Assembly: GCF_002095535.1 (NCBI RefSeq)
Contig: NZ_MLJI01000001.1
Location: 2,345,832 to 2,409,831, forward strand
Direction of reading: 5' to 3'
Length of the DNA: 64,000 bases
DNA from: Pantoea cypripedii
Lineage (GTDB): Bacteria > Pseudomonadota > Gammaproteobacteria > Enterobacterales > Enterobacteriaceae
Part shown: in pieces, positions 10,884-21,633 of the stretch
How positions within the stretch are numbered: the first letter of the stretch is position 1
Layout of the letters: each line of letters starts with the position of its first letter
Notes under the pieces: model-generated
The model's input: only the letters and a program-made list of their open reading frames with translations
Database searches by the model: none
What the model was told of the DNA's origin: nothing
Position numbers and translations under genes: made by a program

Positions 10884-11227
10884 TATTCCTAAAATCAGTC
10901 TTAAAATGAAGCGTTATATACGATATTTTTTAGATTTTATTACACAGATTCATCAGGTTACATCACTCCCGCACCAGGCATTTCTTTTCTTTTCAGACTA
11001 TTTCCATATTAACTCCGTCAGATAACTCCTGCATAATCTTAATCGTCGCTACAGAATTTCGTGACAATTATCACGTTTTTAGCGGTCTTTCTAAGCGCAA
11101 CGCTAATGGCAGCATCGACTCACATTTCGCTGACAAATCATATCTTTCCTTATTCAGCGATTCACACCTGAACGCGTACTTGATTCTGGTCAGGCCATCT
11201 TTTACTGAAGAAAAGAGAGCAGGTTTT
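10884..11227. other. A+T-rich upstream region of the wbaP-like gene
   Basis: About 340 bases with no gene that I can support. The composition suggests promoter and leader sequence for the downstream transferase. I looked for a JUMPstart/ops element of the kind that precedes polysaccharide operons and did not find one. Confidence 0.5.
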
Positions 11228-12694
11228 ATGGCAAGTACATTGGTATTGAACAATGCAGCCCGCTCATGGAGCGGCTTGCGAAAAAATCTTATTGCGAAGG
11301 TTGCCCTAAGTATTTCTGATTTAATTGCATTAAATCTGGCACTTTTTTTATCTGCCGCCACCGTCCAGGGTATTTGGGGAGAACTGGATAGCTTTATTCC
11401 TCCACAACAGATTGAATATCGTTTTATTGCCCAGTTAGGCCTTTCACTCCTTTGCACTCTCTGGTTTTGGGTGCGCTTACGTCATTACACTTATCGCAAG
11501 CCTTTCTGGTTCGAGCTGAAAGAGGTCGTCAAAACCCTGTTCGTCTTCTCCCTGCTCGACCTGGCGCTGATCGCCTTCTCGAAATGGGACTTCTCTCGCA
11601 TGGTATGGGTGTTCAGCTGGAGTTATGCCTTACTGCTGCTGCCACTGATGCGTGCCGGGGTCAAACGCGCTATCAACCGCGCCGGGCAATGGCAAAAAGA
11701 GACCATCATCATTGGTTCCGGTAAAAATGCCATGGAAGCTTATGCCGCCCTGCAAAGTGAAGAAATTCTCGGCTATAACGTACAGGCGTTTATTGCCCTT
11801 GAGGACGATAAACATCCGGAAAGTGTCAATGGCGTACCGGTCATCACCTGGGAAGATATTAACTGGCAAACCATGGACCGCGATAATACCCAATTTATTG
11901 TCGCGACCGAGTTTGAACAGCAGGTGGTGCGTGATAAATGGCTGAAGTTTTTGTCAAAAATGCAGTGCCGCTCGGTATCCGTTATCCCGACACTGCGTGG
12001 TGTGCCGCTGTACGGCACTGACATGTCATTTATCTTCAGCCATGAAGTCATGATTCTGCGCGTCAGCAACAATCTGGCTAAACGCTCCTCACGCTTCCTG
12101 AAACGAACCTTTGATATCGTGGTAGCGTCTCTGCTGCTGCTGTTCCTTGCCCCGGTTTTCGGCCTGCTGTGCTGGATGGTGAAACGCGACGGCGGGAATG
12201 CCATCTACGGACATGAGCGCGTCGGTTTTGAGGGTGAAAAGTTTAAATGCCTGAAATTCCGTTCGATGGTGACCAACTCACAGGAAGTGCTGCAAAACCT
12301 GCTCGCCACCAGCGAGGAAGCACGGGCTGAATGGGATCGTGATTTCAAACTGAAGAATGATCCACGCATCACCAAAATTGGTGGCTTCCTGCGTAAAACC
12401 AGCCTTGATGAACTACCACAATTGTGGAACGTGATTCGCGGTGAGATGAGTCTGGTGGGACCACGTCCGGTAATTGAGGCGGAGCTGGAACGCTATGCCG
12501 GGGATGTGGACTACTACCTGATGGCTAAACCGGGTATGACCGGGCTGTGGCAGGTCAGTGGCCGTAACGATATCGATTACGACACCCGCGTCTATTTCGA
12601 CTCCTGGTACGTGAAAAACTGGGCGCTGTGGACAGACATCGCGATTCTGTTCAAAACCGCTGGCGTCGTGCTACGTCGCGACGGAGCATACTAA
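11228..12694 (+). CDS. wbaP: Undecaprenyl-phosphate galactose phosphotransferase, WbaP/AmsG family
   Basis: Polyisoprenyl-phosphate hexose-1-phosphate transferase that starts exopolysaccharide or O-antigen repeat units by loading a sugar phosphate onto undecaprenyl phosphate. The 488-residue protein has about four N-terminal membrane helices, a central cytoplasmic domain (IIIGSGKNAMEA) and a C-terminal catalytic sugar-transferase domain: KRTFDI and a membrane helix, KFRSM, DELPQLWNV, SLVGPRPV, KPGMTGLWQVSGR. The ATG at 11228 follows GAGCAGG. The TTG 48 bases upstream has no such site. It stands alone, with no glycosyltransferases or export genes nearby. Galactose is the family's usual substrate, but specificity cannot be read from the sequence. 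Confidence 0.88.
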   Translation: MASTLVLNNAARSWSGLRKNLIAKVALSISDLIALNLALFLSAATVQGIWGELDSFIPPQQIEYRFIAQLGLSLLCTLWFWVRLRHYTYRKPFWFELKEVVKTLFVFSLLDLALIAFSKWDFSRMVWVFSWSYALLLLPLMRAGVKRAINRAGQWQKETIIIGSGKNAMEAYAALQSEEILGYNVQAFIALEDDKHPESVNGVPVITWEDINWQTMDRDNTQFIVATEFEQQVVRDKWLKFLSKMQCRSVSVIPTLRGVPLYGTDMSFIFSHEVMILRVSNNLAKRSSRFLKRTFDIVVASLLLLFLAPVFGLLCWMVKRDGGNAIYGHERVGFEGEKFKCLKFRSMVTNSQEVLQNLLATSEEARAEWDRDFKLKNDPRITKIGGFLRKTSLDELPQLWNVIRGEMSLVGPRPVIEAELERYAGDVDYYLMAKPGMTGLWQVSGRNDIDYDTRVYFDSWYVKNWALWTDIAILFKTAGVVLRRDGAY

Positions 12695-12704
12695 TACCCT
12701 CGAC

Positions 12705-12747
12705 GCGATGTCTGTTGCAGTCTGGCAGACATCGCCTTTTCTTTTTT
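12705..12747 (+). terminator. Terminator after the wbaP-like gene
   Basis: GCGATGTCTG and CAGACATCGC form a ten-base stem with an 11-base loop, followed by TTTTCTTTTTT. It shows that the transferase gene is a single transcription unit separate from the transporter gene downstream. Confidence 0.9.
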
Positions 12748-12816
12748 ACCCCCTTTCTTTTTTTCCGCTTAATCATTACCCTTCCCGCTCAATTAACAGG
12801 ACGTTTCTGGTTCGTA

Positions 12817-14010
12817 ATGCAAAAATTTACCCTACTACTTTTAAGCCTGGTGCTGCTGGCACCGCTCGGCATTGATCTTTACCTGCCAACGCTACCGCAA
12901 ATTGCCGAGGGGCTGAACAGCCCGGTTAGCCTGATTCAAACCACCATTCCGCTGTTCCTGCTGGTGATGGGGTTGGGTCAGCTGATCACCGGCCCGCTGG
13001 TGGATAACTTTGGTCGCAAACCTATCGCCCTGATTGGCCTGGCGCTGTATATCATCGGCAGCGCGGTCGCCGCGACCGCCACCGTCTGGCCGATGTTCGT
13101 GCTGGCGCGCTTGATTCAGGGCTGCGCGGTATGTTGCACCGCAGTGGTGGCGTTTAGCGGTGTGCGCGATCGTCTCAGTGGCGAAGCCGCCGCACGCGCT
13201 TATGGTTTCCTGAATGGCGCACTGAATATTGTCCCGGCGCTGGCCCCGTTGCTGGGAGGATTGCTGGCAGATGCCTTTGGCTGGCGCGCGCCTTTCTGGT
13301 TCCTGTGTGCCTACGCGGTGGTGATTACGCTGATCGTACTGCTGTGGTTGCCTGAAACGCGCCCGGCGAATACGTTGCGCGTTGCCGGACTGCCGCTGGC
13401 GCAATATCTCGCCATCGCGCGTGAACCACGTTTTCTCGCTTTTGCCTTTGCCAATGCCGGAGCACTCGGCATGGTGCTGACCTATGTCTCACTGGCGCCC
13501 CATGTGCTGATGACGGAAGGAGGACTTACGCCGCTCCAGTTCTCCTTTGCCTTTGGTGCCAATGGTTTCTGGATCATGCTGGTCAGTGCTTTTGTCAACA
13601 AAACCATTCGCAAAGCCGGACGCCCTTTCTGCCTGGCGATGGGTTTTGTGGCGATGCTGGTCGGCGCGCTGCTGCTGACCGCAGGCATGACCTTGTTGCC
13701 GGATAGCTGGCAAACCCACTGGTCGCTGTACATGATCCCGGTGGCGATTTCAGTCGCAGGTCTGGCGTTCACCGTTGGACCGGCCACCAGCTATGCGCTG
13801 GAACCGTATCAACAGCAGGCTGGTGTCGCCTCTGCGTTACAGGGATTTATTCAGATGGCATGCGGTGCGGGTGGCAGCCTGCTGGTGGTTGCCTTCCCGC
13901 TGGCAGAAAAATCTGCGCTGGCATTGATGATGCTGATGGGTGCAGCGCTGGCGCTGATCGCCTGGCGCTGCAGTAAAGGAATGCACGGTTCTCTGACTGC
14001 GGTTAAATGA
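12817..14010 (+). CDS. MFS multidrug efflux transporter, Bcr/CflA-like
   Basis: A 397-residue inner-membrane drug:proton antiporter with about 12 predicted helices. It shows the DHA1 signatures DLYLPTLP in helix 1 and the loop motif [11 protein letters not shown] between helices 2 and 3, plus a motif-C-like glycine- and proline-rich segment in helix 5. The ATG at 12817 gives the natural hydrophobic N terminus ([11 protein letters not shown]). The longer frame upstream runs back into the preceding gene and its terminator. The ribosome-binding site is weak (AGGA lies too far away). I cannot assign a substrate. It overlaps the 3' end of the convergent dadX by eight bases. Confidence 0.88.
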   Translation: MQKFTLLLLSLVLLAPLGIDLYLPTLPQIAEGLNSPVSLIQTTIPLFLLVMGLGQLITGPLVDNFGRKPIALIGLALYIIGSAVAATATVWPMFVLARLIQGCAVCCTAVVAFSGVRDRLSGEAAARAYGFLNGALNIVPALAPLLGGLLADAFGWRAPFWFLCAYAVVITLIVLLWLPETRPANTLRVAGLPLAQYLAIAREPRFLAFAFANAGALGMVLTYVSLAPHVLMTEGGLTPLQFSFAFGANGFWIMLVSAFVNKTIRKAGRPFCLAMGFVAMLVGALLLTAGMTLLPDSWQTHWSLYMIPVAISVAGLAFTVGPATSYALEPYQQQAGVASALQGFIQMACGAGGSLLVVAFPLAEKSALALMMLMGAALALIAWRCSKGMHGSLTAVK

Positions 14011-15073
14011 TTTCCACCGGAACGCGTGGTGCCAGGGCACACATCAACTCGTAGCCCACCGTTCCGGCTGCTTTGGCCACGTCGTCGATTTTCACCTGCT
14101 CGCCCCATAGCTCCACTTTCGAACCAATGCCCGCCTGCGGACAGGGTTCCAAATCAATCATTATCATATCCATGGAGATGGCACCGAGGGTGCGGGTTCT
14201 CACGCCATCGACCGATACCGGCGTACCGGTTGGCGCATGACGCGGATAACCATCAGCATAGCCACAGGCCACTACCCCAATACGCTGGGCAGCTGACGCA
14301 TGATAGCGATAGCCGTATCCCACCCCATCACCCGCCTGCAACTGCTGAACACCGATGATTTCACTGGTCAGAGTCATCACCGGTTGCAACCCGGTACTGG
14401 CGATATCCTGCCAGTTACCACTTGGTGAGGCGCCGTACAGTACGATACCCGGACGAACCCAGTCAAAATGCGCTTCCGGATGCCACAATGTCGCTGCCGA
14501 GTTCGACAACGACCGCGGGCATTGCAGCCCTTCTGCCGCCTGCTCGATGCGTTTCATCGGCTCGATCAGTCCCTGCGGATTTTCCGCATCGGCAAAATGT
14601 GCCATCAGCGTCATCTCAGCCACATTCGGCAGTGCGCGCAGAGCCTGCCACGCCGCGTTAACCTGCTCCGGGCGGAAACCCAGACGGTTCATGCCGCTGT
14701 TCACTTTGACGTAGATATCGACCGGGGCTGATAGCTGCGCCTGCGTCAGCGCCTGGATTTGCCAGTTACTGTGTACGCTGGTGGTCAGGCGATAGCGGTC
14801 AATCAGTTGCAGATCCTCAGGCTTGAAGAAACCTTCCAGCAGCAGAATCGGTTTTTTCCAGCCCTGCTCACGCAGCAGGATGGCCTCTTCCATATTCAGC
14901 AACGCGAATCCATCGGTCTCAGCCAGGCTCTGCCAGACGCGATGGATACCATGGCCGTAGGCATTGGCCTTAACCACCGACCAAACGCGTGATGACGGAG
15001 CCGCCTGACGAACGACGGCCAGATTATGTCGCAGCGCCTGTTGATTAACGGTGGCGACAATAGGACGTGACAT
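14003..15073 (-). CDS. dadX: Catabolic alanine racemase DadX
   Basis: PLP-dependent racemase that converts L-alanine to D-alanine for oxidation by DadA. The 356-residue length matches E. coli. The PLP lysine is Lys35 in [10 protein letters not shown], and the second catalytic base is Tyr253 in GVGYGYRYH. It starts 21 bases after dadA and forms the dadAX operon. In E. coli nhaP2 follows dadX in the same direction. Here a convergent transporter gene ends inside the last eight bases of dadX, with no terminator visible between them. Confidence 0.97.
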   Translation of the reverse strand: MSRPIVATVNQQALRHNLAVVRQAAPSSRVWSVVKANAYGHGIHRVWQSLAETDGFALLNMEEAILLREQGWKKPILLLEGFFKPEDLQLIDRYRLTTSVHSNWQIQALTQAQLSAPVDIYVKVNSGMNRLGFRPEQVNAAWQALRALPNVAEMTLMAHFADAENPQGLIEPMKRIEQAAEGLQCPRSLSNSAATLWHPEAHFDWVRPGIVLYGASPSGNWQDIASTGLQPVMTLTSEIIGVQQLQAGDGVGYGYRYHASAAQRIGVVACGYADGYPRHAPTGTPVSVDGVRTRTLGAISMDMIMIDLEPCPQAGIGSKVELWGEQVKIDDVAKAAGTVGYELMCALAPRVPVEII

Positions 15074-15094
15074 ACTCTTGCTCTCCCTGAATGC

Positions 15095-16396
15095 TCAGCG
15101 CGCTACGTTAGCATTACGCAGCGGCGAAGTGTTTGGCTCAAAACCCGGCAAATAACGCAATACAGACAAATCGTCAAAGGCGATAGCCGGTTTCTGGCCG
15201 GAAATCAGATCGGCCAGCAGCTGACCGGAACCACAGGCCATGGTCCATCCCAGCGTACCGTGACCGGTGTTGAGATAGAGGTTGGAGAGCGGCGTACGTC
15301 CAACAATCGGTGTACCGTCCGGCGTCATCGGGCGCAATCCGCTCCAGAAAGTGGCCTGTTCAACATAACCGCCTTCAGGATAGAGATCGCTGACCACCAT
15401 CTCCAGCGTTTCACGTCGTGCCGGTAACAGTTTGGTGTTAAAACCAACAATTTCTGCCATACCGCCCACGCGGATGCGATCATCAAACCGCGTCACGGCA
15501 ACTTTATAGGTTTCATCAAGAATGGTGGAAACCGGTGCGGCGTCCGGATTTTTAATCGGGATGGTCAGGGAATAGCCTTTCAGCGGATAAACCGGGATGG
15601 AGACAATATCTTTCAACAGCGCGGTGGAGTAAGAACCAAACGCCACCACGTAAGCATCGGCTTTGATCACTTCATCGCCGCACTTCACGCCGTAAATACG
15701 GTTGCCTTCACGCAGCAGGTGATCAACCGGGGTATCGAAGCGGAAGGTGACACCCGCAGCTTTAGCCATCTCAGCCAGACGCTGGGTAAACAGCTGGCAA
15801 TCGCCGGTTTCATCATTCGGCAGACGTAAACCGCCTGTCAGCTTATGCGCTGTCGCCGCCAGCGCAGGTTCCGCACTCGCCAGCTGATGTGACTCCAGCA
15901 ATTCATAAGGCACGCCTGCTTCTTTTAGCACGGCAATATCTTTGCTGGCACTGTCGAACTGCTGTCGGGTACGAAACAGCTGCAACGTACCGCCCTGACG
16001 CCCTTCGTAAGCGATGCCGGTTGACTCGCGCAACGCTTTCAGACAATCACGGCTGTATTCGGCGATACGCACCATGCGGCTTTTGTTTTCCTGATAATGA
16101 CGCATATCGCAGTTACGCAACATGTTCCACATCCACTCCAGCTGGAAGCGGCTGCCATCGAGGCGGACGGCTAACGGCGCGTGACGCTGGAACATCCATT
16201 TAACCGCTTTTAGCGGCACACCGGGAGCAGCCCAGGGAGCGGCATAGCCGGGAGAAATCTGTCCGGCGTTGCCTGCACTGGTTTCCAGTGCCGCACCCGG
16301 CTGGCGATCAATGACGGTAACCTCATGTCCGGCCTGCGCCAGATACCAGGCGCTTGCGACGCCGACCACTCCACTTCCCAGAATCACTACGCGCAT
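15095..16396 (-). CDS. dadA: D-amino acid dehydrogenase, small subunit DadA
   Basis: Membrane-associated FAD enzyme that oxidises D-alanine to pyruvate and ammonia and passes electrons to the respiratory chain. The FAD-binding Rossmann motif [14 protein letters not shown] starts at residue 3, and the DAO-type C-terminal segment around [16 protein letters not shown] is present. The start at 16396 gives 433 residues (432 in E. coli) and has GAGGG upstream. The open frame extends another 33 codons without a credible start. It is the first gene of dadAX, which in E. coli is induced by alanine through Lrp. Confidence 0.97.
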   Translation of the reverse strand: MRVVILGSGVVGVASAWYLAQAGHEVTVIDRQPGAALETSAGNAGQISPGYAAPWAAPGVPLKAVKWMFQRHAPLAVRLDGSRFQLEWMWNMLRNCDMRHYQENKSRMVRIAEYSRDCLKALRESTGIAYEGRQGGTLQLFRTRQQFDSASKDIAVLKEAGVPYELLESHQLASAEPALAATAHKLTGGLRLPNDETGDCQLFTQRLAEMAKAAGVTFRFDTPVDHLLREGNRIYGVKCGDEVIKADAYVVAFGSYSTALLKDIVSIPVYPLKGYSLTIPIKNPDAAPVSTILDETYKVAVTRFDDRIRVGGMAEIVGFNTKLLPARRETLEMVVSDLYPEGGYVEQATFWSGLRPMTPDGTPIVGRTPLSNLYLNTGHGTLGWTMACGSGQLLADLISGQKPAIAFDDLSVLRYLPGFEPNTSPLRNANVAR

Positions 16397-16901
16397 AAGA
16401 CCCTCGCCACCCCAATAAAAGCATAATTGACCACATAATCCGCCTGGCACAGCATAACCAGACACCTGATAAAACCTCTCATCTGCCAATGACATTTCAC
16501 ATGTTTTTTACCATTCTGGTAACTAAAATCATGCCACCACGGCAAAATCAGGATTTTTTATGCTAAAAAATCATTAACCAGCAATTTATGATGCGCCATC
16601 CAGTGATTTTCTCTTTTTTCAGGAGAAAGCGCCGCAGTCATATAATGCACTTATAAACAGAATTTTATTCTAATAATTGGAGCGTTATTGATATTTGGGT
16701 TTACGAAATCATCTGCGGGGTTTAATTGAATGATTTTGTGCCAAAAGAATTCGTTTGAGTTCCGGTTTCGGATAAGCGACAGTGGACTATCATTGATGTG
16801 TTCGCTCAGTTTTTTTGGGCTGTCTTTCTCAGGATGAAGCCTTAAACGTTCGTGACAGGTGACATTCCGTTGCCTGCCACTCTGCAAAACAGAGGTGCGC
16901 T
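16397..16901. other. Divergent regulatory region between dadA and ycgB
   Basis: About 500 bases, A+T-rich, separating the divergent starts of dadA and ycgB. I see no credible gene. A half CRP-like site (CATTTCACATG near 16493-16503) is present but lacks its other half. In E. coli the dad promoters here respond to Lrp and CRP, and ycgB to RpoS. Confidence 0.5.
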
Positions 16902-18437
16902 ATGACGACAATCTTTGACGAGCCAACCAGGAACAGTAAACGACTCAGTGACGGACCTGACTGGACATTCGAACTGCTCGATGTCTATCTGGCGGAAATT
17001 GACCGCGTAGCCAAACTCTATGGGCTGGATACTTACCCGCACCAAATCGAAGTGATTACCTCTGAGCAGATGATGGATGCTTACTCCAGCGTGGGTATGC
17101 CAATCAATTACGCCCACTGGTCCTTCGGCAAGAAATTCATTGAGACTGAGCAACGATATAAGCACGGCCAGCAGGGCCTTGCTTATGAGATCGTGATTAA
17201 CTCCAACCCCTGTATCGCCTATCTGATGGAAGAAAACACCATGACGATGCAGGCGCTGGTGATGGCGCACGCCTGTTACGGTCATAACTCCTTCTTCAAA
17301 AATAATTACCTGTTCCGCAGCTGGACCGATGCCAGTTCAATTGTCGATTACCTGCTGTTTGCGCGTAATTACATTACCGACTGCGAAGAGCGCTACGGCG
17401 TTGAAGAGGTGGAACGCCTGCTGGACTCCTGCCATGCGTTGATGAATTACGGTGTCGATCGTTATAAACGTCCGCAAAAAATCTCGTTGCAGGAAGAGAA
17501 AGCCCGGCAGAAAAGCCGTGAAGAGTACCTGCAAAGCCAGGTGAATACCTTGTGGCGTACTTTGCCGCGTAAAGAGAAGGAATCCGTGCATATTGAAGCG
17601 GCACGCTATCCCTCTGAGCCACAGGAAAACCTGCTGTATTTTATGGAGAAGAATGCGCCGTTGCTGGAATCGTGGCAGCGTGAAGTGTTGCGCATTGTAC
17701 GCAAAGTCAGCCAGTATTTTTATCCGCAGAAACAAACCCAGGTGATGAACGAAGGCTGGGCCACTTTCTGGCATTACACCATCCTCAATCATCTTTATGA
17801 CGAAGGCAAAGTGTCGGAACGTTTTATGATGGAGTTCCTGCACAGCCACACTAACGTGGTGTTCCAGCCGCCTTACAACAGCCCGTGGTACAACGGCATC
17901 AACCCCTACGCTCTGGGCTTTGCCATGTTCCAGGACATCAAGCGTATTTGTCAGTCACCGACCGAAGAGGATCGCTACTGGTTCCCGGACATCGCCGGAT
18001 CCGACTGGCTGAAAACGCTGCATTTCGCGATGCGTGAGTTCAAGGACGAGAGCTTTATCAGTCAGTTCCTGTCGCCGAAGGTGATGCGCGATTTCCGTCT
18101 GTTTACTGTGCTGGATGATGATCGCAACAATTATCTGGAGATTGCCGCCATCCACGATGAGGCAGGCTATCGTGCCATTCGCCAGCAGCTGTCTGCACAA
18201 TACAACCTGAGCAATCTGGAACCTAATATCCAGGTTTACAATGTTGACCTGCGCGGCGATCGTTCGCTGACGCTGCGTTATGTGCCGCAGCAGCGTGCAC
18301 CACTGGATAAGAGCCGTCGCGAGGTGCTGAAACACGTACATCGCTTGTGGGGCTTTGACGTGATTCTTGAACAACAGAATGAAGATGGCAGCGTTGAGCT
18401 GCTGGATCGCAGCCCGGCACGCGGCCCGGCGCTGTGA
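16902..18437 (+). CDS. ycgB: SpoVR family protein YcgB
   Basis: A 511-residue cytoplasmic protein of the SpoVR family, near-identical in length to E. coli YcgB. The family is widespread, and in Bacillus the homologue affects spore cortex. In enterics it is a stationary-phase protein of unknown activity that often occurs with yeaGH in the same regulons. Conserved His- and Glu-rich segments include NEGWATFWHY and FMMEFLHSHTNV. AGAGGTG precedes the ATG. It is transcribed away from dadA and shares a bidirectional terminator with fadR. Confidence 0.95.
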   Translation: MTTIFDEPTRNSKRLSDGPDWTFELLDVYLAEIDRVAKLYGLDTYPHQIEVITSEQMMDAYSSVGMPINYAHWSFGKKFIETEQRYKHGQQGLAYEIVINSNPCIAYLMEENTMTMQALVMAHACYGHNSFFKNNYLFRSWTDASSIVDYLLFARNYITDCEERYGVEEVERLLDSCHALMNYGVDRYKRPQKISLQEEKARQKSREEYLQSQVNTLWRTLPRKEKESVHIEAARYPSEPQENLLYFMEKNAPLLESWQREVLRIVRKVSQYFYPQKQTQVMNEGWATFWHYTILNHLYDEGKVSERFMMEFLHSHTNVVFQPPYNSPWYNGINPYALGFAMFQDIKRICQSPTEEDRYWFPDIAGSDWLKTLHFAMREFKDESFISQFLSPKVMRDFRLFTVLDDDRNNYLEIAAIHDEAGYRAIRQQLSAQYNLSNLEPNIQVYNVDLRGDRSLTLRYVPQQRAPLDKSRREVLKHVHRLWGFDVILEQQNEDGSVELLDRSPARGPAL

Positions 18438-18447
18438 GATAACGAAA

Positions 18448-18476
18448 AACGCCATCAGATTTGATGGCGTTTTTTT
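18448..18476. terminator. Bidirectional terminator between ycgB and fadR
   Basis: AACGCCATCA and TGATGGCGTT form a ten-base stem with a GATT loop. It has seven T residues on the right and five A residues on the left, so it can end both the rightward ycgB transcript and the leftward fadR transcript. Confidence 0.9.
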
Positions 18477-18490
18477 AACTGAAAAATGGG

Positions 18491-19210
18491 TTAGCGCTTG
18501 CTGCCCAAATCCTCCGGCATACTTTTCTGCATGCCGTGCCAGATTTCACCACTGCGACGGCCATAATCACGCACGCAATCCACAATCTGTTCCTGCGTCG
18601 GCACCACGCCGCACAGGTTAGCCAGCTGTTGATAAAAACTGCGGGCCAGTTCGCGTGCTTCCGGATTAGAGAAGTAATGGCGGCCTACGCGGGTATACAA
18701 ACCTTTCAGGCCATTGAGAATCAAACCGTAGATCGGGTTACCAGAAGCGAAAGCCAGACCGCGGAACACCCGATAATCCAGCTCGGTGTAAGCCTCGGCC
18801 TGATCATCGGAGCTGAGCGCCGTTTCCAGCACGTCACGCGCCTTATCCGGGTGATGACGCAAGGCGCGACTGATAAAGATCGATGCGATGTTGGTGCGCA
18901 CTGACAGCAAATTATCAATCAGCTGCGGCACGCTGTCGTGATCGAGACGCGCCAGCGTTTCCAGAATGTTTAAACCAGAGGTTTCCCAGAAATCATTCAC
19001 ACGGGTCGGTTTTCCGTGCTGGATAGTTAACCAGCCATCACGAGCCAGACGCTGCAATACCTCGCGCAGCGTGGTACGGGTGACGCCGATCAGTTCAGAA
19101 AGCTCACGTTCGGCAGGCAGAATTGATCCCGGCGGAAAACGACTGTTCCAGATGCTTTCAATAATATACTCTTCAGCAAATCCTGCAGGGCTTTGCGCCT
19201 TAATCACCAT
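18491..19210 (-). CDS. fadR: Fatty acid metabolism regulator FadR
   Basis: GntR-family transcription factor that represses fatty-acid degradation genes and activates unsaturated fatty-acid synthesis. Long-chain acyl-CoA releases it from DNA. The 239 residues equal the E. coli length. The N-terminal winged helix includes [25 protein letters not shown] and the wing [13 protein letters not shown]. The C-terminal all-helical acyl-CoA domain follows from about residue 80. A FadR-like operator lies 36-52 bases upstream of its start codon, suggesting autoregulation. It diverges from nhaB, as in E. coli. Confidence 0.98.
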   Translation of the reverse strand: MVIKAQSPAGFAEEYIIESIWNSRFPPGSILPAERELSELIGVTRTTLREVLQRLARDGWLTIQHGKPTRVNDFWETSGLNILETLARLDHDSVPQLIDNLLSVRTNIASIFISRALRHHPDKARDVLETALSSDDQAEAYTELDYRVFRGLAFASGNPIYGLILNGLKGLYTRVGRHYFSNPEARELARSFYQQLANLCGVVPTQEQIVDCVRDYGRRSGEIWHGMQKSMPEDLGSKR

Positions 19211-19245
19211 AGCATTTATTTCTCGTTGCTTTCTTTGTCGTAATT

Positions 19246-19262
19246 GGACTCATCATACCAGA
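19246..19262 (-). promoter_or_regulatory. FadR-like operator in front of fadR
   Basis: On the minus strand the site reads TCTGGTATGATGAGTCC. It shares the core CTGGTATGATGAGT with the FadR site that I recall upstream of E. coli fadD. It lies where the fadR promoter should be, between fadR and the divergent nhaB. Confidence 0.6.
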
Positions 19263-19420
19263 GGGGCTATAGCGGATATAGCCTGGCAACAGATTAAAAG
19301 CGCGCGCTGTCGCAAATTTCAACATCAATGATTTACCCCGGAAACTGCGTTTGCATGACGCGCCCGGTCGCATTACCCTTTGGCAAAATTTATAACATGG
19401 CATGACCTCTGGGAGAGTCG

Positions 19421-20944
19421 ATGGAACTCAGCTATGCGCAGGCATTCAGGCGCAATTTTCTTGGGCAGTCGCCCGAATGGTACAAACTTACCCTGATTGT
19501 TTTTTTGGTGGTCAATCCGCTGATTTTCCTGTTTATCAGTCCGTTTTTAGCGGGCTGGTTACTGGTGGCGGAATTTATTTTTACCCTGGGCATGGCGTTA
19601 AAATGCCATCCACTACTCCCCGGTGGCTTGCTGGCAATTGAAGCCGTTGCCATCGGTATGGCCAGTGCCGATCAGGTGAAAGCCGAACTGGCGGGGAATA
19701 TTGAAGTGTTACTGCTGCTGATTTTTATGGTGGCGGGCATCTTCTTTATGAAACAACTGCTGCTGTTCGTTTTCACCCGGATATTGCTGTCGATACGCAG
19801 CAAGGTGCTGCTCGGTCTGACTTTCTGTCTCGCCGCCGCCTTCCTCTCGGCTTTTCTCGATGCGCTCACCGTGCTGGCGGTGGTAATCAGCGTGGCGATG
19901 GGTTTTTACGAGATTTATCACCGTGTAGCGTCCGCTAATCCTGGGCAGCATGATGAGGCGCGCGCAACGCTGGAAAAATTCCGTGCTTTTCTGCGCAGCC
20001 TGATGATGCAGGCTGGCGTGGGTACTGCTCTCGGCGGTGTGATGACAATGGTGGGAGAACCACAGAATCTGATCATTGCCCACGCCGCGGGCTGGAACTT
20101 CAGCGAGTTCTTCCTGCGTATGGCGCCTGTCACCGTCCCTGTGCTGCTGTGCGGTATTGTGACCAGCATGCTGGTGGAGCGTTTCCGCTTATTTGGCTAC
20201 GGTGAAACGTTGCCGGATGCGGTTCGTACCATTTTGCTGGACAGCGATCGCCAGGCCAGTGCACAACGCACCCGCCAGGAAACCCTGAAACTCGGGGTAC
20301 AAGCGCTGATTGGCGTATGGCTGATTATCGCGCTGGCTTTTCATCTGGCGGAAGTGGGCCTGATCGGCCTTTCGGTGATTATCCTTGCCACGTCACTCTG
20401 CGGCGTCACTGATGAACACGCGTTGGGTCAGGCGTTTACCGAAGCCCTGCCCTTTACGGCGTTGCTGGCGGTTTTCTTTGCCATTGTGGCCGTGATCATT
20501 GAACAACAGCTGTTCCAGCCATTGATCCATTTTGTATTACAGGCCGACCCGGCATCCCAGCTCAGTTGGTTTTATGTGTTTAATGGCCTGCTGTCGTCGA
20601 TTTCCGATAACGTTTTCGTCGGTTCGGTGTATATCAATGAAGCGAAACATGCCTTCCAGAGCGGCGTTATTGACCTGCGTCAGTTTGAATTACTGGCTGT
20701 CGCGACTAACACCGGAACGAATCTGCCCTCTGTGGCGACGCCTAACGGGCAAGCGGCATTTCTGTTTCTGCTCACCTCGGCTCTTGCTCCACTGATCCGC
20801 CTTTCTTATGGTCGCATGGTGTGGATGGCTTTACCCTTTACCCTGGTGCTGTCACTGGTTGGTTTTTTCTGCATTAATGAGTGGCTGGTGCCTGTGACAG
20901 ATTATTTCATGCAACAGGGTTGGCTTAGCGCCGCACAACTCTGA
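19421..20944 (+). CDS. nhaB: Na+/H+ antiporter NhaB
   Basis: Inner-membrane sodium/proton antiporter for salt and pH homeostasis. The 507-residue protein has about 12 hydrophobic segments and closely follows E. coli NhaB (513 residues). Conserved blocks include [31 protein letters not shown] and [20 protein letters not shown]. It is slightly shorter because of a reduced cytoplasmic loop near residue 175. GGGAGAG precedes the ATG by five bases. It diverges from fadR, and dsbB follows 120 bases downstream in the same direction. Confidence 0.97.
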   Translation: MELSYAQAFRRNFLGQSPEWYKLTLIVFLVVNPLIFLFISPFLAGWLLVAEFIFTLGMALKCHPLLPGGLLAIEAVAIGMASADQVKAELAGNIEVLLLLIFMVAGIFFMKQLLLFVFTRILLSIRSKVLLGLTFCLAAAFLSAFLDALTVLAVVISVAMGFYEIYHRVASANPGQHDEARATLEKFRAFLRSLMMQAGVGTALGGVMTMVGEPQNLIIAHAAGWNFSEFFLRMAPVTVPVLLCGIVTSMLVERFRLFGYGETLPDAVRTILLDSDRQASAQRTRQETLKLGVQALIGVWLIIALAFHLAEVGLIGLSVIILATSLCGVTDEHALGQAFTEALPFTALLAVFFAIVAVIIEQQLFQPLIHFVLQADPASQLSWFYVFNGLLSSISDNVFVGSVYINEAKHAFQSGVIDLRQFELLAVATNTGTNLPSVATPNGQAAFLFLLTSALAPLIRLSYGRMVWMALPFTLVLSLVGFFCINEWLVPVTDYFMQQGWLSAAQL

Positions 20945-21064
20945 GGTTTTTTGGCCTGGATCAGGATAAGTCATTTTTCTACATGATTTTTTCCCGCGTC
21001 CAGGCTGGCACGCACGCGCTTTTGGTTTACACTGCGATGCATTAACGACTACAGGAACAGCACT

Positions 21065-21595
21065 ATGTTGCGATATTTGAACCAATGTTCGCGGGGACGC
21101 GGAGCCTGGTTATTGTTGGCACTAACGGCACTGGCTCTTGAACTGACTGCACTCTTTTTCCAGCACGTAATGGGGTTACAACCCTGCGTAATGTGCATTT
21201 ATGAACGTTGCGCGCTGTTTGGCGTGATGGGCGCGGGTATTGTCGGTGCCATCGCACCGAAAACGCCGCTGCGCTGGGTGGCGTTGCTGATCTGGCTTTA
21301 CAGTGCGATTGAGGGGTTAAGACTCTCCTGGGAGCACACCATGATCCAGCTGCACCCGAATCCGTTTGTCACCTGCGATTTTGCCGCACGTTTCCCGAGC
21401 TGGCTGCCACTGGATAAATGGCTGCCTGCGGTATTTGTGGCGCATGGTGACTGTTCTGAACTGGGCTGGACCTTCCTCACCTGGAGCATGCCACAGTGGC
21501 TGATCGTGACTTTCGGTGCCTATCTGCTGGTGGCCCTACTGGTGCTGATTGCTCAGCCGTTTAAAGCCAAACGCCGCGATTTGTTTGGTCGCTAA
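21065..21595 (+). CDS. dsbB: Disulfide bond formation protein DsbB
   Basis: Four-helix inner-membrane quinone reductase that reoxidises periplasmic DsbA. All four essential cysteines are present at the E. coli positions: the redox pair Cys41-Cys44 in [11 protein letters not shown], and Cys104 and Cys130 in the second periplasmic loop. The 176-residue length is normal. The ATG follows CAGGAACAGCACT. A strong terminator follows. In E. coli umuDC and hlyE intervene before ycgN, but here ycgN is the immediate convergent neighbour. Confidence 0.97.
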   Translation: MLRYLNQCSRGRGAWLLLALTALALELTALFFQHVMGLQPCVMCIYERCALFGVMGAGIVGAIAPKTPLRWVALLIWLYSAIEGLRLSWEHTMIQLHPNPFVTCDFAARFPSWLPLDKWLPAVFVAHGDCSELGWTFLTWSMPQWLIVTFGAYLLVALLVLIAQPFKAKRRDLFGR

Positions 21596-21603
21596 TCAAC
21601 ATA

Positions 21604-21632
21604 AAACAGGCAGCCTGCGCTGCCTGTTTTTT
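21604..21632 (+). terminator. dsbB terminator
   Basis: AAACAGGCAG and CTGCCTGTTT pair around CCTGCG and are followed by further T residues. The A run on the left could let it also serve the convergent ycgN transcript. Confidence 0.88.
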
Positions 21633-21633
21633 C

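Noticed and set aside
10890..10903. RcsAB-like box upstream of the wbaP-like gene
   Set aside because: About 9 of 14 positions match the consensus on the minus strand, too weak in A+T-rich DNA, and it lies more than 300 bases from the gene.
12628..12816. 63-codon N-terminal extension of the MFS transporter
   Set aside because: It runs through the 3' end of wbaP and its terminator. The natural hydrophobic N terminus begins at 12817.
16490..16505. CRP site upstream of dadA
   Set aside because: Only one half-site (TGTGA on the minus strand) is present, and the second half does not match.
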